A DNA stretch of 10,931 nt. Source: Propionivibrio sp. (lineage in GTDB: Bacteria > Pseudomonadota > Gammaproteobacteria > Burkholderiales > Rhodocyclaceae). Positions 1-6,549 of the stretch are shown piece by piece. Numbering within the stretch: the first letter of the stretch is position 1; each line of letters opens with the position of its first letter. The position numbers and the translations under genes were made by a program. The stretch lies in NCBI GenBank assembly GCA_017990155.1, contig JAGNOM010000068.1:1-10931 (forward strand), read 5' to 3'. The notes below the pieces were generated by a model that was not told the DNA's origin, ran no database searches, and worked only from the letters and a program-made list of their open reading frames with translations.

Positions 1-77
1 TGGCGCGCCCGAGACGATTCGAACGTCCGACCCTTGCCTTCGGAGGGCAATACTCTATCCAGCTGAGCTACGGGCGC
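1..77 (-). tRNA. tRNA-Arg (anticodon CCG)
   Basis: The minus strand folds as a complete 77-nt cloverleaf. The 7-bp acceptor stem GCGCCCG/CGGGCGC is followed by discriminator G and an encoded CCA (bases 3-1). The D-arm carries AGCTCAGCTGGATAGAG. The anticodon stem TTGCC/GGCAA encloses the 7-nt loop CTCCGAA, giving anticodon CCG, which reads the arginine codon CGG. The T-arm has the standard TTCGAAT loop. The gene ends exactly at the window edge. It lies downstream of btuF on the same strand, but a separate promoter is likely (see 102-130). Confidence 0.96.
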
Positions 78-101
78 GTGATTTTTCCGGAAAGGGTGCG
101 A

Positions 102-130
102 AGCATAGCCCGTTTAGTGGGCGGCGTCCA
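102..130 (-). promoter_or_regulatory. Candidate sigma70 promoter for tRNA-Arg
   Basis: On the minus strand, TGGACG (130-125; 4 of 6 matches to TTGACA) is separated by exactly 17 nt from TATGCT (107-102; 4 of 6 matches to TATAAT). The box ends 24 nt before the tRNA 5' end, and the region after it is GC-rich, as is common for stable-RNA promoters. This is inferred from motif and spacing only. No convincing terminator of btuF is visible between 78 and 171. Confidence 0.4.
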
Positions 131-171
131 TCCTGTCGCGCAAGTGTCGCGAGGAGTGGGGCCAAACGCGG

Positions 172-1056
172 CTATTCGAGCGGCCGTCGGCCCCGTGCTG
201 TTTCGAGGTGCTGGCACAGACGTTCGGCGCCGTCGAGCAGGCGCGGGGTGTGGCGCTGGATGAGTTCGGGCGGGACGAAAAAGAGGTTGTCGCGGGCAAC
301 GGCGGTGATTGAGGTCCAGTGCTTCCAGTCGTCGAGCCATTCCGGGCGTGCGGCGTTCATGCCGCTGGCGAGGATGGCTTCCGGGTTGGCGGCGATCACG
401 GCTTCGACGGTCACCGTCGGCGCCATCGTTTCGAGTTGGGCGAAGACGTTTTCGCCGCCGCACAGGCGCACGACGTCAGAGATGATCTGCTTGCCGCCGA
501 TCGTCATCAGGGGTTCTTTCCAGATCTGGTAGAAGGTACGCACGGTCGGGCGCGACGAGTAGCGCTTTTGCAGTCCGGCAAGACGTTCACGGAAACGGGT
601 GGCGGCGGCATGGCCGACGCTTTCGGTTCCGGCGAGGATGCCGAGACGCTCGATTTCGCTCGCCACGTCGCCGATCTGGTTGGGCTGAGAGATGTAGACC
701 GGGAAGCCGAGAGCGCGCAGTTTTTCGATGTGCGCTGGCGCGTTGCCGCTCGACCAGCCGATGATCAGATCGGGTTTGAGCGCGGCGATCGCTTCGAGAT
801 CGAGGCGCGAATAGCCGCCGACTTTGGGGAGTGCTTTGACCGCTTCCGGGAAGTCGCTGAACTCAACAGTGCCGACGAGCTTGTCGCCCGCCCCCGCAGC
901 AAACACCGTTTCGGCCAGATGCGGTGCTAGCGTGACGATGCGCCGCGCGGGTTGTGCCAGTCGGAGCGTGGCACCGCCGTCATCGACAACCGAAACTGCA
1001 GCGAATGCCCATTGGCAAACGGCAACCAGCACGAACGCGGCCAGGGATTTGATCAT
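172..1056 (-). CDS. btuF: Periplasmic cobalamin/corrinoid-binding protein of an ABC importer (BtuF-like)
   Basis: This is a 294-residue solute-binding protein expected in the periplasm, where it would capture cobalamin or corrinoid precursors for a BtuCD-type ABC importer. Residues 1-19 or 20 form a signal peptide: M-I-K, then a hydrophobic stretch ending in A-F-A-A. The mature part opens with the family pattern RIVTLAPHLAETVFAAGAG (about 39-57), followed by VGTVEFSDFP, VGGYSRLDLEAIAALKPDLI and a long linker helix, as in class III binding proteins. The ATG at 1056 is chosen because it overlaps the cobD stop as ATGA and puts the signal peptide at the N-terminus; an in-frame start further up would add 16 basic residues in front. 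No btuB, btuC or btuD is in the window. A related iron-siderophore binder is possible, but the operon with cobD and cbiB favours a corrinoid. Confidence 0.88.
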   Translation of the reverse strand: MIKSLAAFVLVAVCQWAFAAVSVVDDGGATLRLAQPARRIVTLAPHLAETVFAAGAGDKLVGTVEFSDFPEAVKALPKVGGYSRLDLEAIAALKPDLIIGWSSGNAPAHIEKLRALGFPVYISQPNQIGDVASEIERLGILAGTESVGHAAATRFRERLAGLQKRYSSRPTVRTFYQIWKEPLMTIGGKQIISDVVRLCGGENVFAQLETMAPTVTVEAVIAANPEAILASGMNAARPEWLDDWKHWTSITAVARDNLFFVPPELIQRHTPRLLDGAERLCQHLETARGRRPLE

Positions 1057-2045
1057 GCGAACAGTGGCGCCCACTCGGCGAGCGCGGCGGCGAGTCGCTG
1101 CCACTGCGCCTCGCCTTCCGGCAGGCCGAAGCGCAGCAAATCGGTTGCGGCGTAATGGCGCGTCAGGATGGCGCGCCGAGCGAAGTGATCGAAGAGTTCA
1201 TCCGTCTGAGCGGTCTTGACCGTGCAGAACAGTGCCGTGCGGCTGACTTCGCCCAAAGGCGCGAGCATTTCGGCGAGGCGCTGTGAATCGGCCACGAGTT
1301 TTGTCCGCGCCGCCACCTGCCACGCCGAATCCTCCAGCGCCTGCTTCGCGACCGCGCGCGAGGGATGCGACACCGGCCACGGGCCGAGGACTTCGCGCAG
1401 CCGGTCGAGCTTGTCCTGCGCGCCGAAGAGGAAGCCGACGCGCGCACCAGCGAGCCCGAAGAATTTGCCGAGCGAGCGCAGAACGATCAGGTTTGGCGCT
1501 GCATCGCTGCCGGCCAGCGACGCGATGCAGTTTTCCGGCTCCGGATCACCGAAAGCTTCGTCGACGATCAGCCAGCCGCCGCGTTTCTTTAGCTGTTCGG
1601 CGGCGTCGAGCAGGGCTTCGCGTGGCAGCGATTGCGCGGTCGGATTGTTCGGATTGCACAACAGCACGTTGGGCGTCATCGCCGCCAGCATGCGCGGCAG
1701 GTTCGGCAGGCGGCGTAGCTTGTGGCCGCAACGCTCCCACGCCTGCGGATGTTCTTCGTAAAGCGGCGAGAGACAGGCGACGACGACCGGGCTGAACAGC
1801 CCCGGCAGCGCCTGAATCGCGGCCTGCGAGCCGGGCAGCACGAGCAGGCGGTCGTTGCCGTAGTAGGCAGCAGCGGCCGCTTCGAGGCCATCGTTCTCCT
1901 CCGGCAGACGGTTCCAGCAGGCGGGGGCGATTGCCTGCACGGGGTAGGCCTGTGGATTGATGCCGGTCGACAGGTCGAGCCAGTCGGCGAGCGGGATGCC
2001 GTACTGTTGCGCCGCGCCGCGCAGTCGTCCGCCGTGTTCAAGCAT
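1053..2045 (-). CDS. cobD: L-threonine-O-3-phosphate decarboxylase (PLP-dependent), aminopropanol-phosphate supply
   Basis: This 330-residue fold-type I PLP enzyme belongs to the family named CobD in Salmonella and CobC in Pseudomonas. The family decarboxylates threonine phosphate to (R)-1-aminopropan-2-yl phosphate, the linker used by CbiB. Visible motifs are an N-terminal EHGG, DLSTGINP (about 24-31), NPNNPT (131-136), the PLP-pyridine aspartate D162 in VDEAFGD, and the Schiff-base lysine K194 in RSLGKFFGLAGARVGF. A longer open frame reaches 2201, but that extension lies inside cbiB and looks like read-through shadow, so the ATG at 2045 (M-L-E-H-G-G) is preferred. It overlaps the end of cbiB by 8 nt and its TGA overlaps the btuF ATG, so the three genes are probably translationally coupled. 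Length is slightly short of the usual 330-360. Confidence 0.92.
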   Translation of the reverse strand: MLEHGGRLRGAAQQYGIPLADWLDLSTGINPQAYPVQAIAPACWNRLPEENDGLEAAAAAYYGNDRLLVLPGSQAAIQALPGLFSPVVVACLSPLYEEHPQAWERCGHKLRRLPNLPRMLAAMTPNVLLCNPNNPTAQSLPREALLDAAEQLKKRGGWLIVDEAFGDPEPENCIASLAGSDAAPNLIVLRSLGKFFGLAGARVGFLFGAQDKLDRLREVLGPWPVSHPSRAVAKQALEDSAWQVAARTKLVADSQRLAEMLAPLGEVSRTALFCTVKTAQTDELFDHFARRAILTRHYAATDLLRFGLPEGEAQWQRLAAALAEWAPLFA

Positions 2046-3000
2046 GGGCCCACCCGATGCAGAAAAGGGCGACGAGCCAAAGCACCGTGCTGCGGCGCAT
2101 GAGCGAAAGCGCACGCCGAATGTCGTCGCCACGAGCCGGACGGCCTTCGCCGAGCACCGGCCGATCTTCGAGCTGGCCGTGATAGATCGCCGGCCCGCCA
2201 AGTGCGAGGCCGAGGCTGCCGGCGCCAGCCGACATCACCGGGCCGGCGTTCGGGCTTTCCCACACCGGCGCCTGTTTGCGCCAGCACGCCAGCGCGCGGC
2301 GGGTTTCACCGAAGGCAGCGTAGGAGAGCGCGGTCAGGCGCGCCGGGATGAAATTCAAGAGATCGTCGATACGCGCGGCAGCCCAGCCGAAGCGCTGGAA
2401 ACGCTCGGTCTTGTAGCCCCACATGGCATCCAGCGTGTTGGCCAGCCGGAACAACACCGCACCCGGCCCACCCAGGATGGCGAACCAGAACAGCGCGCCG
2501 AACACCGCGTCGTTGCCGTTCTCCAGCGTCGATTCGACGCAGGCCTTGGCGACGCCGGATTCATCGAGTTCGCTCGTATTGCGCGAGACGATCCAGCCGA
2601 CGTGCTGACGCGCCGCCGGCAGATCGCCCACTGCCAGATCCTTCGCCACGCGTTCGGCATGTTCGGCGAGACTGCGCCCGCCCAGCGCCACATAGAGCAA
2701 CACGGTGTCGAGCAGCCAACCGAGGAAGTCGTCGCGCCCGACCCAAACCGCCAGCGCCACCCACGGCAGAACAGCAATCGACCAGGCAAGCAGGCCAGAC
2801 ACACGGCGTAACGCGAGCGGCCCGCGATTCAGGATCAACTCGACGGCATCGGCAAATTTGCCAAAACCGACCAGCGGGTGCCAGCGGCGGACTTCGCCAA
2901 ACAGGCGGTCGAGAACGACACCGGCGAGCGCGGCCAACGGCAACCAGAAGGAATGCGGAACAGTGGAGAGCAATAGATCGGGAGAAAACGGGGCGGACAT
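2038..3000 (-). CDS. cbiB: Adenosylcobinamide-phosphate synthase CbiB (integral membrane)
   Basis: This 320-residue inner-membrane protein would attach aminopropanol phosphate to adenosylcobyric acid. (It is called CobD in Pseudomonas nomenclature.) Hydrophobic segments lie near 19-32, 69-88, 95-107, 166-182 and 305-318. Family motifs are clear: WHPLVGFGK (40-48), CVESTLENGNDAVFGALFWF (154-173, including the conserved N161 and D164), RLANTLDAMWGYK (185-197), AAARIDDLLNFIPARLTAL and SPNAGPVMSAGAGSLG (249-264). The ATG at 3000 is chosen because the next upstream ATG, at 3069, would overlap the divergent cobQ start and add a non-conserved tail. It is the first gene of the minus-strand operon cbiB-cobD-btuF. 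No strong Shine-Dalgarno sequence is visible before the start. Confidence 0.94.
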   Translation of the reverse strand: MSAPFSPDLLLSTVPHSFWLPLAALAGVVLDRLFGEVRRWHPLVGFGKFADAVELILNRGPLALRRVSGLLAWSIAVLPWVALAVWVGRDDFLGWLLDTVLLYVALGGRSLAEHAERVAKDLAVGDLPAARQHVGWIVSRNTSELDESGVAKACVESTLENGNDAVFGALFWFAILGGPGAVLFRLANTLDAMWGYKTERFQRFGWAAARIDDLLNFIPARLTALSYAAFGETRRALACWRKQAPVWESPNAGPVMSAGAGSLGLALGGPAIYHGQLEDRPVLGEGRPARGDDIRRALSLMRRSTVLWLVALFCIGWAHA

Positions 3001-3043
3001 GAGAAAATCGCCGGCTACGAAGCCAAGAACCCGAGATTCTACG
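3001..3043. promoter_or_regulatory. 43-bp divergent intergenic region between cbiB and cobQ
   Basis: This short gap holds the 5' ends of two divergent operons. No good -10/-35 pair, cobalamin riboswitch or strong ribosome-binding site is visible in it. The promoters probably lie partly within the neighbouring coding sequences. Calling it regulatory is inference from divergent gene orientation. Confidence 0.3.
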
Positions 3044-4540
3044 ATGAATGCCCCCAAGTACCCCAGCAAAACGCCCAGCCTGATGGTTCAGGGCTGCACA
3101 TCGGACGCCGGAAAGTCGGTGCTCTGCGCCGCGATCTGCCGCATCCTCGCGCGCCGCGGCCTGCATGTGGCGCCGTTCAAGCCGCAGAACATGGCGCTCA
3201 ATTCGGCCGTCACCATCGACGGCGGCGAGATCGGCCGCGCCCAGGCGCTGCAGGCGCTGGCAGCTGGCGTGCCGCCGCATATCGACTTCAACCCGATCCT
3301 GCTCAAACCCTCCACCGACAAGCGCGCGCAGGTCATCATCCACGGCAAGGCGCACGCCGATCTCAACGCCCGCGACTACCACGAGTACAAGCCGCGCGCG
3401 ATGAAGGCCGTGCTCGAATCGTGGGATCGCCTGTGCGCCGAATACGACTGCATCGTCGTCGAAGGCGCCGGCAGCCCGGCCGAAATCAACCTGCGCGCGC
3501 GCGACATCGCCAACATGGGCTTTGCCGAAGTCGTCGATTGCCCGGTGATCATCGTCGCCGACATCGATCGCGGCGGCGTCTTCGCCCACCTCGTCGGCAC
3601 GCTCGAACTGCTGTCGCCGACAGAGCAGGCGCGGGTCAAGGGCTTTGTCATCAACCGTTTTCGCGGCGACATCGGCCTGCTCGAATCCGGCCTGACCTGG
3701 CTGGAAGAGCGCACCGGCAAGCCGGTCCTCGGCGTGCTGCCCTACCTGCACGGCCTCTACCTCGACGCCGAAGACGCCCTGCCGCGGACGAAGGAAGCCA
3801 AGAGCGACGCGAAACTGAAGGTCATCGCCCCGGCCTACCCGCGTATCTCGAACCACAACGACCTCGACCCGCTGCGCTTCCACCCGGACGTCGATTTCAC
3901 GATTGTCGGCCCGCACGATACGGTGCCGCCGTGCGACCTCATCGTCCTGCCCGGTTCGAAGGCCGTACAGGCCGATCTCAACTGGCTGCGCGAAATGGGC
4001 TGGGAAGAAGCGATCCGCCGCCACCTGCGCTACGGCGGCAAGCTGATCGGCATCTGCGGCGGCCTGCAGATGCTCGGCCGGCAACTGCACGACCCGCTCG
4101 GGCTGGAAGGCCAGCCGGGCAGCGCGCCGGGGCTGGGATTGATCGATTACGAGACGACGTTGGCGACAGAAAAACGACTGGAGAACGTGACCGGTACGCT
4201 CGCACTCCCAGGCTCGCCACCCATCGCTGGCTACCGCATCCACATGGGCGTCACGCACGGCCCGGCGCTGGTGCGTCCATCCACGCAACTCGGCGGATCA
4301 GCGGAAGGCGCAATTTCGGAAGACAACCAGATTCTGGCGACCTACTGCCACGGCCTGTTCGACACACCCGAAGCACTCGCCGCGCTGCTGGAATGGGCCG
4401 GCCACAAGCCGACGGCGAGCTTCGACCCGAACGAGCGTCGCGAGCGCGACCTCGACCGGCTGGCCGATGCGGTTGAAGAAAGCCTCGATCTGGAGCGTCT
4501 GGCCGAATGGCTGCCGCTCAAGGCAAAATCAGCGAACTGA
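3044..4540 (+). CDS. cobQ: Cobyric acid synthase (glutamine-hydrolysing)
   Basis: This 498-residue cytoplasmic enzyme (CobQ/CbiP family) amidates the b, d, e and g side chains of adenosylcobyrinic acid a,c-diamide, using glutamine and ATP. The N-terminal P-loop-like ATPase domain (about 10-235) shows the variant Walker A QGCTSDAGKS (16-25), FKPQNMALNS, GGEIGRAQALQA, VVEGAGSPAEINL and VADIDRGGVFA. The C-terminal class I-like glutamine amidotransferase domain (about 255-445) has nucleophile C338 in GICGGLQMLG and catalytic H436 in YCHGLFDTPEAL. Length matches the family (about 485-500). The ATG at 3044 gives a normal N-terminus; the frame stays open to 2705, but that part is antisense to cbiB. 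The downstream small gene begins 11 nt after the stop and is probably co-transcribed. Confidence 0.96.
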   Translation: MNAPKYPSKTPSLMVQGCTSDAGKSVLCAAICRILARRGLHVAPFKPQNMALNSAVTIDGGEIGRAQALQALAAGVPPHIDFNPILLKPSTDKRAQVIIHGKAHADLNARDYHEYKPRAMKAVLESWDRLCAEYDCIVVEGAGSPAEINLRARDIANMGFAEVVDCPVIIVADIDRGGVFAHLVGTLELLSPTEQARVKGFVINRFRGDIGLLESGLTWLEERTGKPVLGVLPYLHGLYLDAEDALPRTKEAKSDAKLKVIAPAYPRISNHNDLDPLRFHPDVDFTIVGPHDTVPPCDLIVLPGSKAVQADLNWLREMGWEEAIRRHLRYGGKLIGICGGLQMLGRQLHDPLGLEGQPGSAPGLGLIDYETTLATEKRLENVTGTLALPGSPPIAGYRIHMGVTHGPALVRPSTQLGGSAEGAISEDNQILATYCHGLFDTPEALAALLEWAGHKPTASFDPNERRERDLDRLADAVEESLDLERLAEWLPLKAKSAN

Positions 4541-4544
4541 GGAG
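4539..4544 (+). promoter_or_regulatory. Shine-Dalgarno GAGGAG for the small membrane gene
   Basis: GAGGAG overlaps the cobQ TGA stop and sits 7 nt before the ATG at 4552. This is a textbook ribosome-binding site. It fixes the start of the small gene and suggests that translation couples to cobQ termination. Confidence 0.75.
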
Positions 4545-4551
4545 AAAAATC

Positions 4552-4731
4552 ATGAAATTCAGCTTTGGCGGATTCGTTCTGATCGTTTTCGGCGCGCTCG
4601 TGCTGGCGCGCAATCTCGGCTATCTCAACATCAGCATCGCCGAGTTGATCGGCACCTGGTGGCCGCTCGGCCTGATCGTGCTTGGCGCCGGCTTTTTCTT
4701 TACGCCCGACGGTAACGACCGCAAACGTTAG
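4552..4731 (+). CDS. Small two-helix membrane protein (LiaI/LiaF-like N-terminal type)
   Basis: This 59-residue protein has two predicted membrane segments: about 6-20 (GGFVLIVFGALVLAR) and about 34-50 (GTWWPLGLIVLGAGFFF). They are joined by a short NLGYLNISIAEL loop, and the tail TPDGNDRKR is charged and cytosol-like. The pattern G-x-x-L-I-x-x-G-x-L-x-L-x-x-N-x-G plus WWPLGLIVLG is typical of the short transmembrane domain seen in LiaI/LiaF-type envelope-stress proteins and many small orphan proteins annotated as DUF5668-like. Its role is unknown. It follows cobQ with a strong ribosome-binding site and no room for a separate promoter. There is no evidence that it works in cobamide synthesis; a role as a membrane anchor is speculation. 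Confidence 0.8.
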   Translation: MKFSFGGFVLIVFGALVLARNLGYLNISIAELIGTWWPLGLIVLGAGFFFTPDGNDRKR

Positions 4732-4738
4732 ATTTGTC

Positions 4739-4844
4739 GTAGGAGCCCGATTTATCGGGCGAATAGGCGGCTCTTCGATGCAAACACCGTTTATCGCGCA
4801 GCGAGCTGCGCCCTGCAGGAAGTACCCTTGGGGTGCGCTCCTAC
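4739..4844. repeat. REP/BIME-like palindromic element, copy 1 (intact)
   Basis: The 106-bp element is bounded by GTAGGAGC (4739-4746) and its inverted copy GCTCCTAC (4837-4844), so two REP-type heads face each other. It contains three hairpins. The left is GCCCGAT/ATCGGGC (4745-4751 with 4754-4760). The centre is GCGCAGC/GCTGCGC (4796-4802 with 4805-4811), a perfect 7-bp stem. The right is GTACCC/GGGTGC (4822-4827 with 4831-4836), with one G-T pair. The GTAG head plus hairpin is the known design of REP sequences mobilised by RAYT transposases. It lies between two convergent genes (the small membrane gene and cobU), so its hairpins may also end transcription from both sides. A partial second copy is at 10740-10808. 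Confidence 0.82.
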
Positions 4845-4866
4845 AGAATGAGGAGCTATCTGGCGT

Positions 4867-5412
4867 CTACTTGAGCTTGACCGGCAGCCCGGCAGCGACC
4901 AGCGTCACCGCGTCACACACTGCCGCCACGCGCTGATTGAGCCGCCCCTGCTCGTCAGCAAACAGGCGCGAGACGCGCGCCATCGGCACGATGCCCCAGC
5001 CTACTTCGTTGGAAACCATGATCACCCGCCCCGGCAGCTGCGGCAGCGCTTCCACCAGTGCCGCCACTTCGCCCGAAAACAGCGGGCAATCGACCGGCTG
5101 ACCGGCCTCCGCCTGTTTGGCCGCATCGCCGGCAAAGAGCATGTTCGACAGCCACAGCGTCAGGCAATCGACGAGCAGGCAGACATCGGGTGCGGCGTGT
5201 TCCTTGAGGACTTTCGCCAGGTCGAGCGGCGATTCGACGAGCCCCCACGAGGCCGGACGCCGCTCACGATGCAGCTTGATGCGGTGTTCCATTTCGCCGT
5301 CGAGTGCCTGCGCCGTCGCCACGTAGATGACGTGCAAACCGCTCTCGATGGCCCGTTTTTCTGCCAGCGTGCTCTTGCCCGAGCGCGCTCCGCCGATGAT
5401 CAGTTCTTTCAT
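4867..5412 (-). CDS. cobU: Adenosylcobinamide kinase / adenosylcobinamide-phosphate guanylyltransferase
   Basis: This 181-residue cytoplasmic bifunctional enzyme phosphorylates adenosylcobinamide and then transfers GMP to give adenosylcobinamide-GDP, the substrate of CobS. The Walker A motif GGARSGKS (7-14) is almost at the N-terminus, as in all CobU proteins. ATAQALDGEMEHRI (32-45) is followed by LHRERRP (47-53), where H48 matches the region of the guanylylated histidine of Salmonella CobU. LVDCLTLWLSN (80-90) and VSNEVGWGIVP (133-143) are the other signatures. Residues about 94-112 form a slightly longer loop than in short homologues. The gene stands alone on the minus strand, divergent from cobT1 (75 bp between starts) and convergent with the small gene at 4552, so it has its own promoter, possibly overlapping that of cobT1. 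Confidence 0.95.
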   Translation of the reverse strand: MKELIIGGARSGKSTLAEKRAIESGLHVIYVATAQALDGEMEHRIKLHRERRPASWGLVESPLDLAKVLKEHAAPDVCLLVDCLTLWLSNMLFAGDAAKQAEAGQPVDCPLFSGEVAALVEALPQLPGRVIMVSNEVGWGIVPMARVSRLFADEQGRLNQRVAAVCDAVTLVAAGLPVKLK

Positions 5413-5442
5413 GGCGCGAAGCTTAGCACGAGGGCCGGAGCG

Positions 5443-5448
5443 TATAAT
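5443..5448 (+). promoter_or_regulatory. Consensus -10 box TATAAT upstream of cobT1
   Basis: A perfect TATAAT lies 39 nt before the cobT1 ATG, in the context GCGTATAATC. The expected -35 position (about 5420-5425, AGCTTA) is poor, so the promoter may depend on an activator. The reverse strand of the same bases reads GATTATAC, so it could also take part in cobU transcription. This is inferred from motif only. The same 10-nt context recurs before cobT2. Confidence 0.5.
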
Positions 5449-5487
5449 CCTCGCTCTTTTCCCACGCCCGCCGCAAAGAATCCCGCC

Positions 5488-6534
5488 ATGCAGTTCGCTG
5501 TTTCTCCGCTCGACGATTCATTGATTTCCGCCCTGCAGCACAAGATCGACAACAAGACGAAGCCGCTTGGTTCGCTCGGTCTGCTCGAAAAAATCGCACT
5601 GCAGATCGGACGCATCCAGAACACGCTGTCGCCGACTTTCACCAACCCGCACATGCTCATCTTTGCCGGTGACCACGGCGCGGCAACGGCTGGGATTTCG
5701 GCCTATCCGCAGGATGTGAGTTGGCAGATGGTGGAAAACTATCTGAGAGGCGGCGCGGGCGCCAACGTCTTTTCCAATCAGAACGGCATGGCGATGGTCG
5801 TCATCGATGCCGGTATCGCACATGAGTTTGGCGAACGCGACGGCTTGATCAACGCCAAGATCGCGCCGACCGGTACGCGCAACTATCTCGTTGAACCGGC
5901 GATGACGAGTGAACAGTGTGCAACGGCGCTCGCACGCGGCGCCGGTTTCGTGCGCGACGCGGTGGCGCGCGGCTGCAACGTGATCGGCATGGGCGAGAAG
6001 GGCATTGGCAACACCGGGTCGGCGTCGCTCATCACGCACCTGTTGACCGGGGCGCCGCTGATCGAATGCGTCGGTCGCGGCACCGGGCTCGATGATGCCG
6101 GACTCGCGCGCAAGCGCGCGCTGATGCAGAAGGCGCTCGACCGCGCGCAACTGCCGGCCAACGCCGACGTGATGACCGTGCTGACGGAATTCGGCGGTTT
6201 CGAGATCGTGATGATGGTCGGGGCCTACCTGGCCGCCGCCGAAGCCGGCATCACCATCCTCGGCGACGGCGTCATTGCCACCTCGGCCCTGCTCGCCGCG
6301 ACGCGCATCGAACCGAAGGTGCGTGATTACGTCGTCTTCTGCCACAAATCGGCCGAAGCGGGTCACATCGTGCAGTTGCAGGCGCTCGGCGCCGAACCGC
6401 TGCTCGACATCGGCATGCGCCTGGGCGAAGGCACTGGCGCGATGGTCGCCTACCCGCTGCTGTGCTCGGCACTCGCCTTCATGAACCGGATGGCCAGCTT
6501 CGAATCGGCCGGCGTCAGCAAGAACATCCGCTAG
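5488..6534 (+). CDS. cobT: Nicotinate-nucleotide--dimethylbenzimidazole phosphoribosyltransferase, paralog 1 (divergent)
   Basis: This is a 348-residue CobT-family enzyme. The family transfers phosphoribose from nicotinate mononucleotide to the lower-ligand base, giving an alpha-ribotide such as alpha-ribazole phosphate. Family motifs are KTKPLGSLGLLE (23-34), IFAGDHG, QMVENYLRGGAGANVF, GTRNY, GNTGSASLITH, CVGRGTGLDDAGL, EFGGFEIVMMVGA and RLGEGTGA, with catalytic glutamate E314 kept (E317 in Salmonella CobT). Compared with paralog 2 (about 60% identical by eye) it differs inside conserved motifs: E170-K171-G instead of E-M-G, GDGVIA (259-264) instead of IDGFIV, AEAGH instead of AEPGH, and one extra residue before GTRNY. 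These could alter base choice. It has its own TATAAT box and is followed after 15 nt by cobS1. Confidence 0.93.
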   Translation: MQFAVSPLDDSLISALQHKIDNKTKPLGSLGLLEKIALQIGRIQNTLSPTFTNPHMLIFAGDHGAATAGISAYPQDVSWQMVENYLRGGAGANVFSNQNGMAMVVIDAGIAHEFGERDGLINAKIAPTGTRNYLVEPAMTSEQCATALARGAGFVRDAVARGCNVIGMGEKGIGNTGSASLITHLLTGAPLIECVGRGTGLDDAGLARKRALMQKALDRAQLPANADVMTVLTEFGGFEIVMMVGAYLAAAEAGITILGDGVIATSALLAATRIEPKVRDYVVFCHKSAEAGHIVQLQALGAEPLLDIGMRLGEGTGAMVAYPLLCSALAFMNRMASFESAGVSKNIR

Positions 6535-6549
6535 GCAGGCATGGCTGCG

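Noticed and set aside
132..153. Imperfect palindrome between btuF and tRNA-Arg as a terminator
   Set aside because: The CGCG/CGCG stem is short and no T-run follows on the minus strand.
1..171. tRNA-Arg as an integration site that brought in the cobamide cluster
   Set aside because: Integrases usually use the tRNA 3' end, which here faces out of the window. No integrase gene or repeated tRNA fragment is seen inside the window.
1093..1110. GCCACTG string resembling part of the cobalamin riboswitch B12 box
   Set aside because: It lies in the antisense strand of the cobD coding region, with none of the surrounding conserved riboswitch segments, so it is a chance match.
2561..4288. A 575-codon open frame on the minus strand opposite cobQ, entering cbiB
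   Set aside because: It covers well-supported cobQ codons, its product lacks domain-like patterns, and its tail is an out-of-frame reading of cbiB.
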